DNA of 25,814 nucleotides from CAZUCD01 sp964618855 (GTDB taxonomy: Bacteria; Sumerlaeota; Sumerlaeia; SLMS01; JANRJK01): positions 1 through 25,814 of the forward strand of contig CAZUCD010000041.1 of NCBI GenBank assembly GCA_964618855.1. Direction: 5' to 3'. The position numbers and the translations under genes are program-made. Shown here one piece after another: positions 20,666-25,814 of this stretch. The notes beneath the pieces are model-generated. The model was not told the origin of the DNA, searched no databases, and worked only from the letters and a program-made list of their open reading frames with translations. Within the stretch, counting starts at the first letter, position 1; every line of letters begins with the position of its first letter.

Positions 20666-23164
20666 ATGAACGATACCACGCACTCCCCCCAGCCGCCCGA
20701 TGCGCAGCCGCCCGCGAGCGCCCCGCCGGTTGGAGAGCACTCGCACTATCCCGGCCTCGACCTGCTGCCCCAGCACAAGAAGCTGCTCGCCGACTCCTCG
20801 ATCTCTCCCGAGGTAGCCCTCGCGCGCGGCTACCGGTCCGCCCGCACCACGAAGGATCTCGAGGCTCTCGGCTTTGCCCCCTTCCAGAGAAAGGTCCCCG
20901 CGCTCGTCATCCCGATCCGCGACGTCCACGGCGACGTGGTGACGCATCAGATCCGGCCGGACTCGCCGCGCAACGGGAAGGGGGGGAAGCCGGTCAAGTA
21001 CGAGTCGCCGAAGGGGGCGCGCATCTGCCTCGACGTGCCGTCGGCTTCGCACGCGCACCTTGGCGACCCCGAGGTCGTGCTCGTCTTCACTGAGGGGGCA
21101 CGCAAGGTCGATGCGGGCCTCTCGCACGGCCTCACCTGCATCGGCGTGAACGGCGTCTACGGCTGGCGCGGCCGCAACGCCAAGGGGGGCAGCGTCGCGC
21201 TCCCCGACTTCGAGTCGATGGCGTTCAAGGGGCCCGGTGGCCGCGCGCGCAAGGTGTTGCTCGCGTTCGACTCCGACGCGGCGGTCAATCCCAAGGTGCG
21301 CGGAGCGCTGTCACGATTCCGCCGCTTCCTCGAAGGGAAGGGGGCGGCGGTGATGATCGTCAACCTCCCTCACGGCGACGACGGCACCAAGGTCGGGCTC
21401 GACGATTTCTTCGCTGCAGGCCGCACGGCGGCGGATGTGCTCGCGCTCGCGTCCGACGACCTGCCTCCTCTCGCGGGCCGCGCGCCGCAGCCGTCGACCG
21501 GCTACGACGCGCACCCCCGCGTCCTCGTGCCGGGCACGCACCCCGCGCCGGACGGCACCGTCGAGGTCGGCACCCACCGGTTCGCCCGCGAGGTCCTCGG
21601 CCATCTCCCTCCCGGCGCGCTCTACCGCATGGACTTCATCGTCGGCAGGATCGCCGGTCCCGCCGGCGGCGCGAGATTCGTGCGCATCGACGAGCACCTG
21701 ATGCGGCAGATCGTGGACGAGCACGTCCGTCTCGCGATGTGGATCGAGGCGAAGTCGGGCGAGCGCATGCTCGTCTTCCTCGCCTGCAACCGCGACCGCG
21801 CGGCGCTCGTGCTGGCGGCGGCGGGCATCTCGGATGCCATCCGCTCGCTTCGCGTGCTGACGCACTACCCGGTCTACCTGCCGGGCTTCGCGCTGGCCTC
21901 GAAGGGGTGGAACGACGCGGGCGGCGTCTTCTACGACCCCGCGCCGGGGATCGAGGGGGTACGCCCGGATGCGAACGGGGCGACCGGTGTGATCCGCGAC
22001 CTGCTCGTCGACTTCCCGTTCGACGGCGCAGCCTCGCTGCAGAACGTCATCGCATTCATGCTGCTGATCGTCCTGCGGCCCGCCATCCGCGGCGCGGTCC
22101 CCTTCCACGGCTTCTTCGCCACGATGCCCAGGACGGGCAAGGGCAAGTGCATCAACGCCTCCGCCGGCGAGGCGATCATGGGGCAGCCGATCGCGCCCAT
22201 GCAGGTGGGAAGCTCCGAGGAGGAGCGCGAGAAGAGGATCACGAGCCTGATCCTCGGCGGCGCGACCGTGGTCCACTTCGACAACCTCCCCGTGGGGGAG
22301 GTGCTCGACTCGCCCGCCCTCGCGTCCCTCGCCACCGCCTACCCCGACTTCCGCGGTCGGGTGCTCGGGGTCTCGAAAGCCCCGGCGCTGCCCAACAATC
22401 TCGTCGTCGCGCTCTCGGGGAACTGCGTGAAGGCGACTGACGAGATCGTGAAGCGGATGGTCCCCGTCTGGCTGAGGCCCAAGGACGACCACCCGGAGAG
22501 CCGCTCCGATTTCGTGCACCCGCTCATCGAGGAGTACGCGCGCCTGCGGAGGCCCGCCGTGCTGGCGGCGCTGCTCGGGCTCGTGGAGGCGTGGAAGGCG
22601 GCGGGGATGCCCGGCCCGCGCGAGAGGCGCCGGATGGGGGGGTTCGAGGAGTGGACCCTCGCGGTCGGCGGGGTGATGCACCACGCCGGGCTCGACGAAT
22701 GGCTCGCCAACTACGCCGAGTGGGTGCGCTCCGGCGACGAATGGACCGCCGACGCGGAGGCGCTCGTGGACGCTTGGTACGCCAAGTACGGCGAGCGGGA
22801 GGTCACTGCGTCGGCAATCCTCGGCCTCGTCACGGACCTGCGCGTGTTCCCCTCCGTCCTCGCGAAACAGCCTGCCGGGCAGGCTGTCTCCCTCGCGCGG
22901 ACGGTCCTGACGCCGCTCTGCGGGCGGCCCGTCGGCAGGTGGGTGGTGGTGCGGACGAGCCCCGGCTCGAACTCGAAGTACCGCCTCCAGCCGACGGCCA
23001 CGCAGGGGGATTCATGGGTTCCATGGGTTTCCCCCCCCTCCATCCCTACGCACATGCGCGCGCACGCGCGCGCGAATGGTGGGGTGGCGGGAGAAACCCA
23101 CGAAACCCATCGAACCCCCTCCGACACCCGCGGCGACGGCGTCGTCACGGAGCGACTGGCGTGA
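20666..23164 (+). CDS. DUF3854 (TOPRIM-like) primase with P-loop ATPase domain
   Basis: An 832-residue product. Residues 30-130 form a phage-primase-like N-terminal segment. About 135-250 is a DUF3854/TOPRIM-like domain (FTEGARKVDAG, GVNGVYGW, LLAFDSDAAVNPKV, KVGLDDFFAAG). About 470-640 is a P-loop ATPase with MPRTGKGK near 487-494 and an acidic VVHFDNLP Walker B near 535. The protein should initiate replication of the element as primase-helicase (inference from family architecture). ATG 20666 is preceded by AACGAGG. The C-terminal 45 codons change to a low-complexity tail encoded by inverted repeats (23011-23119). The next gene starts in a GTGA overlap. Confidence 0.85.
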   Translation: MNDTTHSPQPPDAQPPASAPPVGEHSHYPGLDLLPQHKKLLADSSISPEVALARGYRSARTTKDLEALGFAPFQRKVPALVIPIRDVHGDVVTHQIRPDSPRNGKGGKPVKYESPKGARICLDVPSASHAHLGDPEVVLVFTEGARKVDAGLSHGLTCIGVNGVYGWRGRNAKGGSVALPDFESMAFKGPGGRARKVLLAFDSDAAVNPKVRGALSRFRRFLEGKGAAVMIVNLPHGDDGTKVGLDDFFAAGRTAADVLALASDDLPPLAGRAPQPSTGYDAHPRVLVPGTHPAPDGTVEVGTHRFAREVLGHLPPGALYRMDFIVGRIAGPAGGARFVRIDEHLMRQIVDEHVRLAMWIEAKSGERMLVFLACNRDRAALVLAAAGISDAIRSLRVLTHYPVYLPGFALASKGWNDAGGVFYDPAPGIEGVRPDANGATGVIRDLLVDFPFDGAASLQNVIAFMLLIVLRPAIRGAVPFHGFFATMPRTGKGKCINASAGEAIMGQPIAPMQVGSSEEEREKRITSLILGGATVVHFDNLPVGEVLDSPALASLATAYPDFRGRVLGVSKAPALPNNLVVALSGNCVKATDEIVKRMVPVWLRPKDDHPESRSDFVHPLIEEYARLRRPAVLAALLGLVEAWKAAGMPGPRERRRMGGFEEWTLAVGGVMHHAGLDEWLANYAEWVRSGDEWTADAEALVDAWYAKYGEREVTASAILGLVTDLRVFPSVLAKQPAGQAVSLARTVLTPLCGRPVGRWVVVRTSPGSNSKYRLQPTATQGDSWVPWVSPPSIPTHMRAHARANGGVAGETHETHRTPSDTRGDGVVTERLA
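23011..23119. repeat. Inverted 9-bp repeats around alternating Pu/Py loop in primase tail
   Basis: Left side: TTCATGGGT (23011-23019), TCCATGGGT (23020-23028), TTCCCC. Right side, inverted: GAAACCCAC (23093-23101), GAAACCCAT (23102-23110), CGAACCCCC. GGGTTCCATGGGTTTC (23016-23031) matches the complement of 23102-23117 at 15 of 16 positions. The loop holds 24 bp of strictly alternating purine/pyrimidine (23051-23074). The translated tail looks non-globular, so selection probably acts on the DNA, for example as a replication origin or initiator-binding site (inference). Confidence 0.65.
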
Positions 23165-23622
23165 GGGTGGCCGCGTTCATCGCACGCCTTGCCAGGGCGG
23201 AGCCCGAGGGGGCCTTCCTGCGGATCACCGCCGACGGGGGCATCGAGTTCGTCGGCCCCGCACTGCTGCTCACCGACGAGGTTCGCGCCTGCGTCGCGCA
23301 GCACAAGGACGCCATCGTCGCGTGGCTGCGGACGCCCATCGACGAACAGCCCGTCGAGGACCAGCGCCTCTTCGACTACCACCCGACGTCGCCCCCGGAG
23401 TGGTGGGACGACGACGCGTCGCCGGACGGCGGGCGGTGGTACTCGGCGAGAGAACTCTGGCCGAACGGCTTCCCCGCCGCGTCGCAGGAGCGGTCGCCGC
23501 TCGCGCAGGAGGACCGGGGAATGCCGCACGCAACGCCTGAAGTCTTGGCCGCGGGCACCGGTCGGCACGACCGCGACGGTGCCGCTCGCGAGCCGGCGCA
23601 GTCGCAGGGGGCGCTGTGGTAG
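23161..23622 (+). CDS. Protein with TubC-N-like segment, primase operon
   Basis: A 153-residue product starting at the GTG overlapping the primase stop. Residues 10-57 have the pattern LRITADGGIEFVGPALLLTD ... LRACVAQHKDAIVAWLR-like, resembling the small TubC N-terminal docking fold that recurs beside primases on mobile elements. The remainder is Trp/Asp/Pro-rich (PEWWDDD, GGRWYSARELWP) and disordered. A second short protein with the same core lies at 25019. Possible partner of the primase (inference). Function unknown. Confidence 0.6.
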   Translation: MRVAAFIARLARAEPEGAFLRITADGGIEFVGPALLLTDEVRACVAQHKDAIVAWLRTPIDEQPVEDQRLFDYHPTSPPEWWDDDASPDGGRWYSARELWPNGFPAASQERSPLAQEDRGMPHATPEVLAAGTGRHDRDGAAREPAQSQGALW

Positions 23623-23801
23623 ACGCGCGCCGCTCCCGCCGCGTGGAGCAGATCATCCTCGCCCTGATCGCGCGCGAGTTCAGGCGGGCGCTGCGTGAGC
23701 GCCGTCGCATCCCGCCTGCGCCCAAGACTCCTGTCCCGGCCCCGCGCGCGCGGCAGCGCGGCGTCCGGTGCTTCCTTCATCGCCGCCAGCAGAAGGGTTG
23801 A
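23616..23801 (+). CDS. Small basic protein (61 aa)
   Basis: It starts at a GTG overlapping the previous stop by 7 nt. The product is strongly basic with an N-terminal helix (RVEQIILALIAREFRRALRE) and an Arg/Pro-rich tail. This could be a small nucleic-acid-binding protein. The frame and the coupling support it, but composition alone could also produce such an ORF. Family not recognised. Confidence 0.45.
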   Translation: MVDARRSRRVEQIILALIAREFRRALRERRRIPPAPKTPVPAPRARQRGVRCFLHRRQQKG

Positions 23802-23806
23802 AACCA

Positions 23807-24334
23807 ATGGAATTCCCCTACGAAGTCGAGTGTCGCGTGTCTGTGAACACGCGGTCGCTGCCGCGGGACGAGCGCGGGGAGATCGACTCCGCCGTCGCGG
23901 TCGAAGTGGAGCGCCGGCTGAGGTTGGCCGCCGAGGGCATTCCGCGCGTCTGGCATGCCTGCACCTCGCGGCGGGGCCTCTCGATCGTCGCCGAGATCGA
24001 GTGCGGGGACCGCGGGCTGGCCGAGCAGCTCCGCGCGAGGATCGGCGAGGGCATGTCGCTCGTGGTCGGCGGGAAGGATGTGACCCTGCCCGTCACCTTC
24101 GGGATCACGGTCCTCCCCAAGATCGACATCGCGGTGCTCGAACGCCTCCCTTCGCGAATCGCGAGGGGCGGTCCGCGCTGGAACCTGCTTACCGCCGTCC
24201 CCAGCTGCGAGAGCTTCGAGGCGGGAAGCCCCGCCATCCGTGTCGAGATCGTGCACGGGATCAAGCCGTGCGCCGCCGCGACGCTCCTGAGGGATCTCGC
24301 CGACCGGTGGGAGGTGGGAAATGTGGGCCAGTGA
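23807..24334 (+). CDS. Hypothetical protein (175 aa)
   Basis: ATG 23807 lies 5 nt after the previous stop with a weak AGAAGGG upstream. The first half is alternating beta and alpha (a VECRVSVNTRSLP strand, a helix around AVAVEVERRLRLA, then LSIVAEIECG); the second half has VTFGITVLPKIDIAVL and a Cys-containing VPSCESF. There is no membrane segment. It may form a ferredoxin-like or similar alpha/beta fold, but I do not recognise the family. It belongs to the primase-to-integrase operon by spacing. Confidence 0.6.
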   Translation: MEFPYEVECRVSVNTRSLPRDERGEIDSAVAVEVERRLRLAAEGIPRVWHACTSRRGLSIVAEIECGDRGLAEQLRARIGEGMSLVVGGKDVTLPVTFGITVLPKIDIAVLERLPSRIARGGPRWNLLTAVPSCESFEAGSPAIRVEIVHGIKPCAAATLLRDLADRWEVGNVGQ

Positions 24335-24441
24335 GTCGGGCGGCACGGCAGGGCCGCGCCGCGCCGGCGGGATGGCCCGCTTCCGGTCCGCACCGTGGAC
24401 GGGCGGACGCAACAGTCAACGTCATTCGAAAGGAGTTCGTC

Positions 24442-24858
24442 ATGGGTGTTGATCTGCATTCATTCAAGGGGGGTCCCACGCTCAGCCTGAACTGGGAGGC
24501 ATGGAGGACCGTCTACGACCTCGGGGTCAGGCACGGGTGGAAGCCGGCCGGCACGGTCGTTCCGGAGGGCTCCCCGGAGGTGCATGTGCCCAATCCCGGC
24601 CGGCGTGCGGACTGGAAGGGCAGCTACTTCGTCAACGAGTATCAGGAGGTGACGGCGGAGGACGCCGCCGCGTGGGCGGACGCGCTCGAACGCGCGCTGC
24701 GCGAGAACACGGAGTTCAACGACCCGGAGAGGCCGGAACTGGAGGTGCCGAGCCGGGGCAGCGCCGACAGCTTCTTCCTCGGACTTCGGGAGCGGGAGTA
24801 CGACTGGCTCCGGGTGTTCATCGGACTCTGCCGCCGCGGCGCGTTCGACATCGGATAG
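24442..24858 (+). CDS. Conserved-type hypothetical protein (MGVDL start)
   Basis: A 138-residue product with an excellent AAAGGAG ribosome binding site before ATG 24442. The frame is open upstream to a GTGA overlap at 24331, but the strong site and the natural MGVDL start favour 24442. Pattern: LSLNWEAWRTVYDLGVRHGW, then a GTV segment, W.GSYF.NEYQEVTAEDAAAWADALERAL, then FFLGLREREYDWLRVFIGLCRRGAF. It resembles a cytoplasmic hypothetical family seen in several phyla, with no known function. A 107-nt gap before it suggests partly independent expression. Confidence 0.65.
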   Translation: MGVDLHSFKGGPTLSLNWEAWRTVYDLGVRHGWKPAGTVVPEGSPEVHVPNPGRRADWKGSYFVNEYQEVTAEDAAAWADALERALRENTEFNDPERPELEVPSRGSADSFFLGLREREYDWLRVFIGLCRRGAFDIG

Positions 24859-24878
24859 CCGCCGGGGATCGGAGACAC

Positions 24879-25022
24879 ATGGAATCGACGACACGGGACT
24901 CCGGGGCTGCCCATGGCGCGGGACGCCGCCTCACGCTCCCCGGGGCCCGTGCGTCATCCTGCGGCGCACGCGGTCCCGCCGATGTGCGGTTGCGCGACGT
25001 GGCGCGAGGCTGGTGCCGGTGA
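24879..25022 (+). CDS. Small hypothetical ORF (47 aa)
   Basis: ATG 24879 lies 20 nt after the preceding stop with GGATCGGAG just upstream. The stop overlaps the next GTG start (GTGA at 25019). The product is Ala/Gly/Arg-rich with two cysteines and no recognisable fold. Support is mainly positional: it fits the coupling pattern of the block. Confidence 0.4.
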   Translation: MESTTRDSGAAHGAGRRLTLPGARASSCGARGPADVRLRDVARGWCR

Positions 25023-25207
25023 CCGCCCTCGATCTCCTGCGTCTTGTCGCCGACCGGGGCGGCACCCTCCGCATCGACCGACGCGGCAAGATCGAGGTCG
25101 CCGGGCCGACGGCGCTGGTGTTCGACGCTCTCGTCCTGGCGGAGCTTGCGCGGAAGCGGGTCGAGGTGGTGGCGCAGTTGCGCGCGAACGCGAGGGCCAT
25201 CGCGTGA
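25019..25207 (+). CDS. Short TubC-N-like protein
   Basis: A 62-residue product starting at the GTG of a GTGA overlap. It has LDLLRLVADRGGTLRIDRRG, then KIEVAGP, then LVLAELARKRVEVVAQLRANA. This is the same arrangement (helix, short beta pair with a GP turn, helix ending in a leucine) as residues 1-57 of the 23161 product. The two are probably paralogs. The next gene again starts in a GTGA overlap. Function unknown. Confidence 0.6.
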   Translation: MTALDLLRLVADRGGTLRIDRRGKIEVAGPTALVFDALVLAELARKRVEVVAQLRANARAIA

Positions 25208-25491
25208 TCGGCGCCGCCGGGCTCAAGGAGGGCGATCTCCTCAGCGTCCGGCAGGCGCTCGCCCTCATGCCGGTCGGTCGCGCGACGCTTTATGCCTTGC
25301 TGAAGTCCGGGGCGCTCCCGCACTTCCGCGTCGTCGCCCCCGGTGCGCGCGGAGGGCGCGTCCTCGTGGCGAGGGGCGACCTGCTGGACTACCTCGCGGG
25401 CGTGCGCGTGGAGGCGCGCACGGGCCGCGTGGTGCCCGACCCCGACGCGATCCGCCACCGCATCCTCGAAGGGAGCCGCAGCCATGCCTAG
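25204..25491 (+). CDS. Excisionase-like HTH protein
   Basis: A 95-residue product with a MerR/AlpA-type winged HTH: LLSVRQALALMPVGRATLYA, LLKSGALPHFRV, then RVLVARGDLLDYLAG. This is the standard layout of excisionase-family proteins, placed directly before the integrase with an 8-nt overlap. It probably controls integrase directionality or early transcription. It starts at the GTG of a GTGA overlap. Confidence 0.8.
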   Translation: MIGAAGLKEGDLLSVRQALALMPVGRATLYALLKSGALPHFRVVAPGARGGRVLVARGDLLDYLAGVRVEARTGRVVPDPDAIRHRILEGSRSHA

Positions 25492-25814
25492 CGTTCGCCT
25501 AGCTCGGAGACACGACTTGATGCTCATCCCGCGCAATGGCTCAGTGCTGAATATGGAATCCGCGATACGCAGACCCCGCCGCCGCGCACGCCGGAGGCGA
25601 TTCGGCTCCCTCTTTCGCCGTCCGCAAGGCAGCGGTTGGTTGGCGAGATACTCCGACCCGACGAAGCGCCGCAACGGCAATGGCCGCATCGGCTTCATCA
25701 CGAGGAGTTTCCCGAGCCGCGAACAGGCCGAAGCCTTCCTCGCCGAGGTCGAGAAGGAAATCATGCTCGGCGGCACGCCGCCCGAGGCAGAGGACAAGCC
25801 CCCCTGCGACCTCA
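25484..25814 (+). CDS. Tyrosine recombinase (integrase), N-terminal part
   Basis: Open from ATG 25484 to the window end; truncated by the window. An Arg-rich stretch (about 28-40) is followed by an arm-type DNA-binding domain: FGSLFRRPQGSGWLARYSDP, then IGFITRSFPSREQAEAFLAE, then an acidic helix. This is typical of the N-terminus of phage and ICE tyrosine integrases. Catalytic residues (R...H-R-H..Y) lie outside the window, so the call rests on the N-terminal pattern and on the excisionase-like gene in front. An alternative start is ATG 25553. Confidence 0.75.
   Translation, partial: MPSVRLARRHDLMLIPRNGSVLNMESAIRRPRRRARRRRFGSLFRRPQGSGWLARYSDPTKRRNGNGRIGFITRSFPSREQAEAFLAEVEKEIMLGGTPPEAEDKPPCDL

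Noticed and set aside
24331..24441. GTG at 24331 as start of the 24442 gene (GTGA overlap, 37 extra codons)
   Set aside because: The extension is Ala/Arg/Gly-rich, while ATG 24442 has a near-ideal ribosome binding site and a natural-looking N-terminus.
23616..24858. Continuous plus-strand frame from about 23695 to 24858 as one protein
   Set aside because: The part before 24442 overlaps the better-supported 23807-24334 gene in another frame and is Arg/Gly-rich shadow sequence.

Overview
The window looks like a high-GC chromosome segment, probably from Planctomycetota or a close relative, with a mobile genetic element occupying its right three quarters. The lineage call is an inference. It rests on a DUF1580-like HTH protein, a DUF6941-like protein, a membrane-anchored carboxypeptidase-regulatory-domain protein, a MauE-like membrane protein with a CGCFG motif, and frequent GTG starts. 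No rRNA or other lineage marker is present.

Left flank, about 1-5981. Synonymous positions are more mixed here than further right, except in the gene at 1203-1721. It holds a three-zinc-ribbon protein, a tRNA-like 5' half with anticodon CAT behind a good promoter but with no recognisable 3' half, a 9-bp tandem repeat, a membrane-anchored hypothetical, and a LuxR-type HTH protein. It ends in a three-gene envelope operon: a secreted protein with 12 cysteines, a carboxypeptidase-regulatory-domain protein, and the MauE-like protein.

Boundary, about 5980-6420. Two gene remnants on opposite strands mark a sharp change to very GC-rich codon use.

Accessory block, 6427-9305. Nine tightly packed small genes run left to right, joined by GTGA, TGATG or 2-nt junctions. 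Three successive genes share a module of about 45 residues, and four genes end in Gly-Arg-stop because the next gene's ribosome binding site lies in those codons.

Middle, 9306-13909. This holds a zinc-finger/Lys-rich DNA-binding-like protein, a small membrane zinc-ribbon protein, a CDF-type cation transporter, hypothetical genes, an RHH/winged-helix-like protein and a DUF6941-like gene. Copies of the 3' ends of two genes lie as fragments beside inserted single genes.

Phage-like core, 14013-25814. It has an orphan ParB-like/beta-class DNA methyltransferase, a PnuC-like small membrane protein, and small and large terminase subunits. Next comes a noncoding region of 630 bp rich in iterons and inverted repeats. 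Then follow a serine recombinase, an unknown 347-aa protein, a DUF1580-like regulator, a large DUF3854 primase/P-loop ATPase, six small genes, an excisionase-like HTH protein and the start of a tyrosine integrase that runs off the window. Where portal, protease and capsid genes would normally follow the terminase there are none. The element could be a phage satellite, a remodelled prophage or an integrative element that uses terminase.

An upstream element of about 50 nt recurs before at least four of its genes or gene groups, suggesting shared control of separate units.
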